41,946 nt of DNA, taken from positions 1 through 41,946 of IMG/VR virus record IMGVR_UViG_3300043015_000867; one strand, 5' to 3'. This document shows, piece by piece, positions 1 to 6,591 of the stretch. Both the position numbers and the translations under genes were made by a program. The DNA comes from a virus. Below the pieces are notes generated by a model that was not told where the DNA came from, ran no database searches, and saw only the letters and a program-made list of their open reading frames with translations. Numbering within the stretch: position 1 is the first letter of the stretch; each line of letters begins with the position of its first letter.

Positions 1-306
1 AAATTCAAAATCAACATGCGGATCGTGATATTCATCTTGCTGTTGTCCTGAATAAAATATAAACCCAACACGGCAACGTATTAGATCAATATCTCCTAGT
101 AGTGCTTTTACAGGATTAAGCAAAACTGCAAGACTAGGATTTTCAACTTTGTTATCTTCAAATACATTTGTACTGAATCCATACTGCATTTTACCTTCAC
201 CGTATGCTACATTGTGATTATAGGTCCACGGTGTAAGATTACTAGTTAAGTTACTTTCCAACAACTTCAATTTGTCATTTGCTATTGCATTTTCGATCTT
301 AATCAT
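1..306 (-). CDS. 2OG-Fe(II) oxygenase-like protein, C-terminally truncated by the window edge
   Basis: The 102 visible residues start at an ATG (304-306) and remain open to base 1, so the C-terminus lies outside the window. The last residues contain an H-x-D motif (HVD, about residues 97-99), preceded by YHDP and a beta-strand-like segment (RCRVGFIFY). This is the usual look of the first half of the metal-binding facial triad in small phage 2-oxoglutarate/Fe(II) oxygenases. The distal His and the 2OG-binding Arg would be downstream and cannot be checked. The start overlaps the end of the primase gene by 8 bases, so it is probably translated from the same message. The substrate is unknown. Confidence 0.65.
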   Translation of the reverse strand, partial: MIKIENAIANDKLKLLESNLTSNLTPWTYNHNVAYGEGKMQYGFSTNVFEDNKVENPSLAVLLNPVKALLGDIDLIRCRVGFIFYSGQQQDEYHDPHVDFEF

Positions 307-1309
307 TAAAATAACTTTTCGCTAATAGTTCTATTTTAAGTTTGTTAGTTTCAATGCTGTTGATAATTTTTGTCATAGTGTATACTCTACCATACTTTTG
401 TACAGCATCATTTACATCTTTTATATCATCGTCCCAGTCAGGAAAACTAACACTCCAGCCATAGTGCAATGCACTTTCTAAAAGGTCAGCACCTGCTTTG
501 TCTCTATCAGGAACTACAACAATCTGTCTTTGTAAACTGTTTATTAGTGTTGCTTGTGTGTCTTTAACGTCATTACTTAACACAGCAACACCATCTATAC
601 TAATTGCATCAACAGGTCCTTCTACTACAAAACAATAACGTCTATAGTAGTTTTGTCTATCTAAGTTAAACACATATCCTGGTTGACTGTCTGTAATATA
701 TTTGGGGGAGCCATTTCCTATCTTTCTCGCAGTGTAGCCGACTATGTCCCCTTGATAATAGAACGGAATAATTAGCCTTGACTTATAGGAACCTTCCGGT
801 GTCCACATAAAATTATAATCATCTATCATCAGGCCTCTACTCAAAAGATATTCAATGGCTCCAAATAAATCTGGATCCAACCCTGACGGCTCTAGTGCCT
901 TCCAGTCTGCACATTCCATAATTGGTCTTGCTCCAACTGGCAGTTCCTTACTCTGAAACGTAGGCGTAATAAAGTGTTCTTCTGATGAATCTGATTCAGT
1001 TTGTATTATCTTTAAAGCCTCAAGACTAAGTCTTGTTATTTCAGAATCTGGCACACCAAGCCAGCCAAGTAGTTTACGCATCTTGTATGATATGTTTCTA
1101 CCTGGAACATAACTTGCAGTATATCCACAGTTAAAACAATGATAACTCACTGTACCATCTGTGTTATGCATCATACCGCCACGCATACGTTTGTCTGCAT
1201 TTTCTCCATTATACACACAACATGGTGCATTGAAACTAGTCCACCCACTAGGAGTTTTCTTATGTTTCGGAGGTAAGGCGGTTAGTAATGTTTGTTGTAT
1301 CAGATTCAT
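299..1309 (-). CDS. gp61: DNA primase (T4 gp61-like, zinc ribbon plus TOPRIM)
   Basis: This 336-aa protein would make RNA primers for lagging-strand synthesis with the replicative helicase gp41, which is not in this window. An N-terminal zinc-ribbon-like region has Cys at about 30/31 and a CFNC pair at 58-61. The middle holds the primase core, and a TOPRIM-like segment follows with the acidic motif VEGPVD (about 230) and a later PDRDKAG (DxD type). The length matches phage gp61 primases. It sits 9 bases downstream of the virion-like gene and overlaps the oxygenase gene at its end, as part of the minus-strand replication block. The family call rests on the zinc ribbon and TOPRIM motifs. Confidence 0.85.
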   Translation of the reverse strand: MNLIQQTLLTALPPKHKKTPSGWTSFNAPCCVYNGENADKRMRGGMMHNTDGTVSYHCFNCGYTASYVPGRNISYKMRKLLGWLGVPDSEITRLSLEALKIIQTESDSSEEHFITPTFQSKELPVGARPIMECADWKALEPSGLDPDLFGAIEYLLSRGLMIDDYNFMWTPEGSYKSRLIIPFYYQGDIVGYTARKIGNGSPKYITDSQPGYVFNLDRQNYYRRYCFVVEGPVDAISIDGVAVLSNDVKDTQATLINSLQRQIVVVPDRDKAGADLLESALHYGWSVSFPDWDDDIKDVNDAVQKYGRVYTMTKIINSIETNKLKIELLAKSYFND

Positions 1310-1318
1310 ACTAGTATT

Positions 1319-2125
1319 TTACGATCTTACTAGTACTTTGTCAAGTGTTCCTGTGTTCGAATTGGAAGGAATATGCTTAATTCTTAGCCAATTGTATACT
1401 CCATTTACATTGAAGTAATCATTAACTGTTGCATTTGATAGGGTGATAGTTTTGATACTTACCCAATCTGTTCCATTACTAGGTTGATTATCTAGTGTTG
1501 CTTCTAGTTCAATAGTACCATCATATCCGGTAGTATAATATTGAACTGTGTGTAAATCATTTGCACGTTTTAATCTTGCGTTAGCATTTATATGACTGCT
1601 GTAATAACTTGAAACTTGTGTGTCGGGATCGGTGGTTTCAGAAAACGTTGTAACTTCATCACTGGCCTCATGCATAGCGTAACATGCATCTAATATTTCT
1701 ATTCTTCCACATGCGTCATGATAGGTGTTTACATACATTGGTTTAATTTTGTTATCCACAGTTCTTGTAATGCTGAATCTATACATTTGTGAAACTAGAT
1801 CAATTGTATCACTTTCGTTTAAATCAATTGTAACTACACCACGTGTAGAACGTGTGCTACCGTCATCTACCACAGTCATTGTTTTGTTTAGGAAACTTGC
1901 GCCGTTTTCTTTGTCAAGTATTGTAAATTTAAACGTGTTGCCTGAACTGATGTCAATAGGCTTTTGATCCTGATTCTTTACTGTAAATTTAAGGGTGTTT
2001 GCGACACCTTTAAAAACCTTTAAATCATTCTGATACATAGGTGCATATCCTTGTTCTACTCCGGTGTCCAAATCACTGTAAATGGTACTACCGGTTTCAT
2101 AAATATATATTGGTACTTTGAGCAT
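1319..2125 (-). CDS. putative virion protein, beta-rich (fibre/baseplate-associated type), unknown function
   Basis: This 268-aa protein has no signal peptide or membrane segment. The N-terminal half (about 1-130) reads as a beta-sandwich, with a stretch resembling the N-terminal domain of phage upper-baseplate or fibre-attachment proteins: alternating hydrophobics and a DISSGNTFKFTI-type strand. The second half is Ser/Thr/Asn-rich and ends in a strand-rich module (WLRIKHIP). A perfect T4 late box, TATAAATA (2146-2153), lies just upstream, which fits a late structural gene although the neighbours are replication genes. A three-codon ORF precedes the start. The function is inferred from promoter and composition only; no specific family is recognised. 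Confidence 0.6.
   Translation of the reverse strand: MLKVPIYIYETGSTIYSDLDTGVEQGYAPMYQNDLKVFKGVANTLKFTVKNQDQKPIDISSGNTFKFTILDKENGASFLNKTMTVVDDGSTRSTRGVVTIDLNESDTIDLVSQMYRFSITRTVDNKIKPMYVNTYHDACGRIEILDACYAMHEASDEVTTFSETTDPDTQVSSYYSSHINANARLKRANDLHTVQYYTTGYDGTIELEATLDNQPSNGTDWVSIKTITLSNATVNDYFNVNGVYNWLRIKHIPSNSNTGTLDKVLVRS
2098..2105 (+). promoter_or_regulatory. possible late promoter box for the plus-strand gene at 2153
   Basis: CATAAATA on the plus strand matches the NATAAATA late consensus and would start RNA near 2111, 42 nt before the ATG at 2153. It lies inside the coding region of the oppositely oriented gene, and 7-base AT matches are common in DNA this AT-rich, so support is weak. Confidence 0.25.
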
Positions 2126-2145
2126 ATCATTGTGTCATCCAATTG

Positions 2146-2153
2146 TATTTATA
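2146..2153 (-). promoter_or_regulatory. T4-type late promoter for the 1319-2125 gene
   Basis: The minus strand reads TATAAATA, the exact T4 late consensus (positions -13 to -6). The predicted +1 is near 2140, giving a leader of about 15 nt before the ATG at 2125. The leader contains an ATG-ACA-CAA-TGA mini-ORF (2127-2138) and only a weak GGATGA as a possible ribosome site. Confidence 0.7.
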
Positions 2154-2533
2154 TGAAAGACATGACTATTAAAAACGAAGATTTAGAACAAACAATACCG
2201 TTCGTAAGCGGCATAAAACATGCATCTAACGAGTATGTAGGTATTATCATCAATCAAGATCATGCTGTAACGAGCATCTACGATCTAGCAAATTGCTCCG
2301 ACGAGGAGAAAAAACTGATACTGCAATGCGGTGAAGTATGGTGGTGGGAATCAAATAGAAAAATTCCTATTAACATTTTTATGAAACGTGAAATGCAAAA
2401 CTTTAAACACATGATAAAAAGTTTTAATACTAAAGATGTTGAAATACTATTTGGTCCTGTTGTTAGACTACACGACATTGCACAAAAACGTGTAAAGCGT
2501 AAAAGTATTCAGTTAGTTAGAAAGTTGAAGTAA
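2153..2533 (+). CDS. conserved-looking hypothetical protein (126 aa)
   Basis: This plus-strand gene is isolated among minus-strand genes. I place the start at the ATG at 2153; the ATG at 2162, preceded by GAAAGAC, is an equally fair choice. The reading frame is open further upstream to 2051, but that part overlaps the divergent gene and looks non-genic. The protein is basic at its C-terminus (KRVKRKS, then RKLK) and has a Trp-rich patch (EVWWWES). No catalytic motif is visible. Its 3' end overlaps the convergent gene at 2517 by 17 bases. I do not recognise the family; RNA or DNA binding through the basic tail is only a possibility. Confidence 0.65.
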   Translation: MKDMTIKNEDLEQTIPFVSGIKHASNEYVGIIINQDHAVTSIYDLANCSDEEKKLILQCGEVWWWESNRKIPINIFMKREMQNFKHMIKSFNTKDVEILFGPVVRLHDIAQKRVKRKSIQLVRKLK

Positions 2534-2753
2534 TCTTTTTATACTGTATGTATATGATGTAATCAATTATTAGATAATTGATAAAAAGTCCAACCGGTGT
2601 ATATGTTATTCCAAACAACATAGGAATACCAACCAAAAAAAGTGCAATCTTAAGCACATAATCAAATGCCAACTCTTCTGGTGAACTCCAAAAAGGCCAA
2701 CTACCTAAATTAGGTTTTTTAGGTGGTCTTGGATTTTGCATTTCTGGAATCAT
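2517..2753 (-). CDS. small membrane protein (78 aa)
   Basis: The start is the ATG at 2751-2753, which overlaps the TGA of the upstream DnaE-like gene (ATGA), a typical translational-coupling junction. An upstream in-frame start at 2786 is less likely because it would overlap that gene more deeply. The N-terminus is Pro-rich (PRPPKKP). Two hydrophobic segments follow: about 33-52 (VLKIALFLVGIPMLFGI) and about 55-70 (VGLFINYLIIDYIIYI). A short basic tail follows. It is probably an inner-membrane protein of unknown role. It ends in a 17-base overlap with the convergent gene at 2153-2533. Confidence 0.6.
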   Translation of the reverse strand: MIPEMQNPRPPKKPNLGSWPFWSSPEELAFDYVLKIALFLVGIPMLFGITYTPVGLFINYLIIDYIIYIQYKKITSTF

Positions 2754-3334
2754 GATCCTGCCCTTTGTTGGCTTACCATTTCGCACAACAAGTTCATGTG
2801 TACAACTATTGCATGAGCATAAGCAACTGCGTGTGCTTTTTTAAAATAATAACTTCCGTCAGTTGGTTTCGTCCACACTTCGTTCATCACCGTATCCCAC
2901 TTCTTCCCAAGCAAATGTCTCTTCGCTGGACGGATAATTGCTAGTACTGCCGCTAGTTGTTCTATGCTCTGTGGTTTCATTTCTTTTAATATTGTACTGT
3001 GTTCTGCGACGTGAAATAGATTGTTGCTGAATTCTGGTTCTGTAAGTAATTCCCATAATGGCTCCTTGGCTAGTAGAGTATTTAAGTGTTCTTCGTTTCT
3101 CACACCTTCATATATGTGAACATTTAGCATGTCAATTTTAAAGTAGCCACGCTCGTCTGCTTCTTTATGATCAATAGTACATAGTTCTGTAAATGGATTT
3201 ATAGGAGCGTCATGAAAGTAAACACCTGTATTATGTTTTTTCAATTCACCCTTTTCAACTCGTGATGCTTTAACGTGCTTAAACTTTTCAAGCACTGCGT
3301 CACGATCAAAAAAATCTAAATCAATATCAGGCAT
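2750..3334 (-). CDS. miniature DnaE-like (Pol III alpha / C-family polymerase-related) protein
   Basis: This 194-aa protein opens with PDIDLDF at residues 2-8, matching the DnaE palm motif that carries two catalytic Asp. About 60 residues later comes GYFKIDML, resembling the FDFLG motif with the third catalytic Asp. The next part (about 108-140) resembles the DnaE stretch with L-K-x-x-x-P, E-D/Q and a RPAKR segment (RPG in DnaE). The end has FKKAHAVAYA, resembling the DnaE FNKSHAAAYA. The order of motifs is conserved but fingers, thumb, PHP and C-terminal domains are missing (DnaE is over 1,000 aa). Polymerase activity therefore seems doubtful; a structural or primer-handling role is possible. 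The ends overlap both neighbours (TAATG and ATGA). Confidence 0.6.
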   Translation of the reverse strand: MPDIDLDFFDRDAVLEKFKHVKASRVEKGELKKHNTGVYFHDAPINPFTELCTIDHKEADERGYFKIDMLNVHIYEGVRNEEHLNTLLAKEPLWELLTEPEFSNNLFHVAEHSTILKEMKPQSIEQLAAVLAIIRPAKRHLLGKKWDTVMNEVWTKPTDGSYYFKKAHAVAYAHAIVVHMNLLCEMVSQQRAGS

Positions 3335-4017
3335 TAAAGTATATTTGCTTCCTTTATAATTTCTTTTACTAGTTTAACATCTTCTGTATTTTTTGTAAAG
3401 TGTTTTTTCCAAAAAGAAATATCCAAAGCAGGTTCAACAATTTCTAAATGTTCATCATTAAAACTACCAACAAGTTCAATACCAGCAGGTGTGTTTAACA
3501 GCAACCAAGGACTTATGCGTCCATATCTAATATCGTTAACTGCTCTATTATGATTTACATACTTGAAGTAATCATTATAAGGTGCTTCGTTTTTATCACC
3601 CCACTCCATCATTGTTTGTAAAGATCTTCTTACTGCACCTTCTACTGGTTCTAGTTTGATCATTTCAAATAGATATGTATCATATAGTTCATCTCTGCAC
3701 CAATGATCTAATTTAACTCCGCTTTTAATTACAAAGTCAATGAACTTTTCAGGATAGATACAACTTACATTTGTAACAAAACTACCAAACTTTACAAACG
3801 CATTGTAATAACTGCTTTTGCAAAAGTCTTCGTATGTCTTTTCTTTTGAACGTTGTACTTGTTGATACCAACGATTGAATGTTAAAAAGCCTACTTGAAC
3901 ACGCTTCTCATCTTTTTGTAGATGTCTACGCTTAGGCTCGCACACATGAGCAATCAGCGTTTTTTCTTTTTGAAACGCTTTGCCGCAATGCACACATTCA
4001 AAATCTCTACTTGGCAT
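3334..4017 (-). CDS. C2H2-type zinc-finger protein, conserved in marine T4-like phages, unknown function
   Basis: The start is taken at 4017 (MPSRDFEC), which overlaps the upstream stop by 11 bases; the 24 codons further upstream lie inside the neighbouring gene and look like read-through. Of 227 aa, the first 30 hold a zinc-finger motif CVHCGKAF...HVC (Cys-x2-Cys...His-x-Cys). The remainder is helical and rich in aromatic and charged residues, with RISPWLLLN in the last third. I recall proteins of this layout in marine T4-like phages but know no function. It sits in an operon with the 150-aa gene before it and the DnaE-like gene after it, so a replication or transcription accessory role is an inference. 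Confidence 0.65.
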   Translation of the reverse strand: MPSRDFECVHCGKAFQKEKTLIAHVCEPKRRHLQKDEKRVQVGFLTFNRWYQQVQRSKEKTYEDFCKSSYYNAFVKFGSFVTNVSCIYPEKFIDFVIKSGVKLDHWCRDELYDTYLFEMIKLEPVEGAVRRSLQTMMEWGDKNEAPYNDYFKYVNHNRAVNDIRYGRISPWLLLNTPAGIELVGSFNDEHLEIVEPALDISFWKKHFTKNTEDVKLVKEIIKEANIL

Positions 4018-4459
4018 TTGGATCCTGTTCTTCCATATATTCTTTTTGTTCGCTTTTTGACATAACACTTGATAAGGTTGTTGCATCATCTACCTTCATA
4101 TTAGGATTCTTATCTAAAAGATATTGTTCAAATTTATTCTTTGCTTGTTTCTTTGGCGCCGCTACATACTGATGAAAAAAGTTTTCATACGCACCACACA
4201 TTGCCATTAGTTTCCAAAGCAAGCCTTTATGATTTTTGCTTAGAGTCCAATGATGTTTGTTAACAAACTCATTTGTCATTTCTAAATAATGTTCTTGAAA
4301 AAACCTATCACCTTTTACATTGCTTACGTAACGCATAGCAATAAACGGAGCAAATAACTTTTTATCATCATCGCTAAGTTTATTATACCAGTCCTTGTCA
4401 CGTTTGTCTACTGCACGTAACATTGCTTTTAAATCAAGAAACTTTTTCTTTTCAGCCAT
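4007..4459 (-). CDS. conserved hypothetical protein (150 aa), replication-block gene
   Basis: The start is fixed at the ATG at 4457-4459, preceded by GGAAAGAG and overlapping the cupin stop by 8 bases; a longer frame to 4537 exists but lies inside the cupin gene. The protein is basic and helical, with the sequence pattern DLKAMLRAVDKRDKDWY, then SPF-like APFIAMRYVS, a TNEFVNK segment and a Lys-rich middle (PKKQAKNK). I recall similar proteins in marine T4-like phages. A clamp-loader (gp62) identity was considered and not supported. It is co-directional and coupled with the zinc-finger gene, which suggests a shared process. Confidence 0.6.
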   Translation of the reverse strand: MAEKKKFLDLKAMLRAVDKRDKDWYNKLSDDDKKLFAPFIAMRYVSNVKGDRFFQEHYLEMTNEFVNKHHWTLSKNHKGLLWKLMAMCGAYENFFHQYVAAPKKQAKNKFEQYLLDKNPNMKVDDATTLSSVMSKSEQKEYMEEQDPNAK

Positions 4460-4778
4460 ATCTCTTTCCATCAAATACGCAAACAAAATATAATTCTTCG
4501 TTGCCTGCATGTACACGATGAAACACACCGTCTTCAATCAGTACAGTATCACCTGCTTCAACATTGTGTGTAACATCATCAAGTTCCATAGTTCCATAAC
4601 CTTCTAGAAACATGTAAACTTCTTCTTGTCCTTCATGTTTATGTCCGCTTGTGCTTTTGCGTGGATTTAATCTTGTACTACTAACAACAAGATTTTTTAA
4701 TGTTGTGTTGTCTTTAACAATATAACGATCATCATTTTTTACAACCGTTCCTTCTATACTAGAACTTTTAAACTTCAT
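4452..4778 (-). CDS. single-domain cupin protein
   Basis: This 108-aa protein is essentially one cupin barrel. Motif 1 is GHKHEGQEEVYMFLEGYG (about 45-62), with the His-x-His and Glu that bind metal. Motif 2 is AGDTVLIEDGVFHRVHAG (about 76-93), with the last metal His. A GGAG sequence 7 nt upstream supports the start, and its ATGA overlaps the oxygenase stop. Small cupins of this type include sugar-phosphate isomerases/epimerases and binding proteins; the substrate cannot be read. It lies beside a 2OG oxygenase gene and a second cupin is 1.5 kb away. Confidence 0.75.
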   Translation of the reverse strand: MKFKSSSIEGTVVKNDDRYIVKDNTTLKNLVVSSTRLNPRKSTSGHKHEGQEEVYMFLEGYGTMELDDVTHNVEAGDTVLIEDGVFHRVHAGNEELYFVCVFDGKRYG

Positions 4779-5371
4779 CGTTTTACTCCTACTATATTCA
4801 TACTCATAACAATTCTATTTTCATTAACTTTGTTTTCTTGCACTCTATGTGATAACCATGCAGGAAATAGTAACACATCGTTAGTATTACATTGTACTTC
4901 CTGATAGAAGTCTTGTCTACTAAAATCTGTATGACTTCTTGGCATATATGTCCAACTTGAATGTAAAGGATTTCGGAACTCTATGTTACCGCTATCTTTA
5001 GGTTTATTTAAATAAACGCTAGCCGCCATATGTGCTGGACTATGATCGTGTTCGATTACATATCCTTTTTGATTTGTAATATTAGTCCAACTATTCATTA
5101 CTTCTAATGGAATATCTTGCATATCCCATTCTTTCCAAACTTGATTTACTATAGGTTGCAACCAAACCATAAAATCATGTAGTTCTTCCCATAGATGAGG
5201 ATCTAGTATATTATGATTTGCATTTGTTTTTCCGCCGCCACGCATACTACCTGCGTTCTCCGGCATAAGCATTGTATCTTTAATAGCACGAGAACTTGCA
5301 GATGAAAAATCACCTGGGTATGTTGCTTTCCATACAAGATTAGGTGTTGTATTAATCGGTGTAATGCTCAT
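4775..5371 (-). CDS. putative 2OG-Fe(II) oxygenase
   Basis: This 198-aa protein has a double-stranded beta-helix pattern. It carries a metal-binding His cluster (IEHDHSPAHMAASVYL, about 110-125), then SGNIEFRNP, and a distal block DVLLFPAWLSHRVQEN with His followed by an Arg (ENRIVMSMN) for 2-oxoglutarate. This arrangement matches the family of small phage and bacterial putative 2OG-Fe(II) oxygenases with an LFP(A/S)WL.H core. Its likely activity is hydroxylation of an unknown protein or small-molecule target. It overlaps the preceding small gene by 20 bases and the cupin by 4 bases, so the three are co-translated. Confidence 0.75.
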   Translation of the reverse strand: MSITPINTTPNLVWKATYPGDFSSASSRAIKDTMLMPENAGSMRGGGKTNANHNILDPHLWEELHDFMVWLQPIVNQVWKEWDMQDIPLEVMNSWTNITNQKGYVIEHDHSPAHMAASVYLNKPKDSGNIEFRNPLHSSWTYMPRSHTDFSRQDFYQEVQCNTNDVLLFPAWLSHRVQENKVNENRIVMSMNIVGVKR

Positions 5372-5591
5372 GATCTTCTTTTGTCAAATAGTAGATTGTT
5401 TTTAATTTTTTTAACATTTCTTGTAGTGTTCTATTACCTTCGTTTGCATAATCTACAATTTCACTTATCTCTAATTCTGTTAAATGCCATTCGGGCAATA
5501 TTTCTTTTTCAATACAAATACGATCCCCAGTTTTAGTATCACGTTCGTAAACTGTTTTACCTCCATCTGGGGATTCGTATATCTTAACCAT
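5352..5591 (-). CDS. hypothetical small acidic protein (79 aa)
   Basis: The N-terminus reads as a short beta-hairpin (KIYESPDGGKTVYERD), followed by a linker and a helical C-terminus rich in Glu and Leu, ending in KEDHEHYTD. No family is recognised. The start is the only ATG that keeps the full frame; the upstream ribosome site is weak. The 3' end overlaps the 2OG oxygenase by 20 bases. It may be a small regulator or accessory protein, but nothing in the sequence says more. Confidence 0.55.
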   Translation of the reverse strand: MVKIYESPDGGKTVYERDTKTGDRICIEKEILPEWHLTELEISEIVDYANEGNRTLQEMLKKLKTIYYLTKEDHEHYTD

Positions 5592-5594
5592 ATG

Positions 5595-6215
5595 CTATAC
5601 TTTAGCACCTACTTTATTTCTAAGATAAGCAAGTAGCATACCATATGCTGGTAGGAACACAATAAGTCCTACTACAATTTTAGTAAGTGTATTATTAAAC
5701 GCTACGCCATGTACCCAAGGTGCAGGATAAAACGCTGTATAGAAGAACGTGTACGTATCAATAATATTTGCCACGATAGTTGAAATCGCTGGCGCCGCCC
5801 ACCATGCTTCTGTATAACGCTCTCTAATGTGCTGGAATACATATACGTCAAGCATTGTACCAACTGCATAAGCAGTACCTGATGCAATACCTACTCTGTA
5901 TGCGTGTTCATCACCAAGTGCTAATAGTACAAGCACTGATGCAACAATCGCAGGAATAATAGCCATTGCTACAACAGCACGACCTGCTTCTTTACCAACA
6001 AGACGTACAGTCAAGTCAGTGGCAACAACTACGATCGGAAATGTAAATGCCGCCGCCGCAAGTGGAAACGAACCAAACAATGGTAAGTCTGCGCCAGGGA
6101 ATACATCAAATCTAATTGTTACTAAGTAATTACTAACAGCAATTACAAGTGTGTGTAGAATTACTAACTTGCTTACAAGAGCCTTGTCTACACCTTCTAA
6201 CATTTTAGTGAACAT
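5595..6215 (-). CDS. yhhQ-like: queuosine-precursor (preQ0/preQ1) transporter-like membrane protein, VUT/YhhQ family
   Basis: This 206-aa integral membrane protein has about six hydrophobic segments (near 15-33, 50-65, 80-100, 110-128, 140-160 and 175-198). Features typical of the YhhQ/VUT family are visible: the ATDLTVRLVGKEAGR block after the second segment (about 65-79), RVGIASGTAYAVGTMLDVYVF, and a late block with AISTIVANIIDTYTFF. E. coli YhhQ imports 7-deazaguanine precursors used for queuosine in tRNA; phage copies have been linked to 7-deazaguanine use. A very strong Shine-Dalgarno, AAGGAGGA, precedes the ATG, unlike most genes in this block. No preQ biosynthesis or DNA-insertion gene is in the window. 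Confidence 0.8.
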   Translation of the reverse strand: MFTKMLEGVDKALVSKLVILHTLVIAVSNYLVTIRFDVFPGADLPLFGSFPLAAAAFTFPIVVVATDLTVRLVGKEAGRAVVAMAIIPAIVASVLVLLALGDEHAYRVGIASGTAYAVGTMLDVYVFQHIRERYTEAWWAAPAISTIVANIIDTYTFFYTAFYPAPWVHGVAFNNTLTKIVVGLIVFLPAYGMLLAYLRNKVGAKV

Positions 6216-6234
6216 ATAGTTCCTCCTTATTTTA

Positions 6235-6591
6235 TTACTTTATTTTAGTACCGACAGTGCGTCTCACAATATCATCATGATTAAACTCTGCCCAATACAG
6301 TTCAAAGGCAACTCCGTCTTCAATGCCTTCAAATTGATGAACCTTACCAGGCTTAACCTGTGTAAATTCACCAGGACCAAGAATAGTTTCATCAACTAAT
6401 CCTTCTTGGTCATCTTGCCAAACACGAACAAGCATCTTGCCCGACTCAACAAAGAATCCATTCCATTTGTAACGATGCTCATGCTCGCTACACTTGTAAC
6501 CTTTCTTAAATTCAATACGGTGAAACTCTAGTACACCGTTAGCATGGATCAATTCTGTTTGACCCCAAATCTTTCCTGCTTTCATAGTCAT
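6235..6591 (-). CDS. single-domain cupin protein
   Basis: This 118-aa protein is one cupin barrel. Motif 1 is CSEHEHRYKWNGFFVESG (about 34-51), with the His-x-His pair but a substituted Glu position. Motif 2 is GPGEFTQVKPGKVHQFEG, with the distal His. The ATG at 6591 overlaps the preceding stop; a second ATG two codons later is possible. The C-terminal EFNHDDIVRRT is typical of small sugar-related cupins. Substrate and reaction are unknown. The gene sits immediately upstream of the transporter with an 19-base gap, so they are likely co-transcribed. Confidence 0.7.
   Translation of the reverse strand: MTMKAGKIWGQTELIHANGVLEFHRIEFKKGYKCSEHEHRYKWNGFFVESGKMLVRVWQDDQEGLVDETILGPGEFTQVKPGKVHQFEGIEDGVAFELYWAEFNHDDIVRRTVGTKIK

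Noticed and set aside
2051-2152. Extended N-terminus for the plus-strand gene at 2153
   Set aside because: It would run through the promoter and start of the divergent gene and its residues do not look like the rest of the protein.
4007-4459. Clamp-loader small subunit (gp62) identity for the 150-aa gene
   Set aside because: The size and operon position tempted me, but the residues do not match the gp62 pattern I recall from cyanophages or T4, and gp44/gp45 are not nearby.
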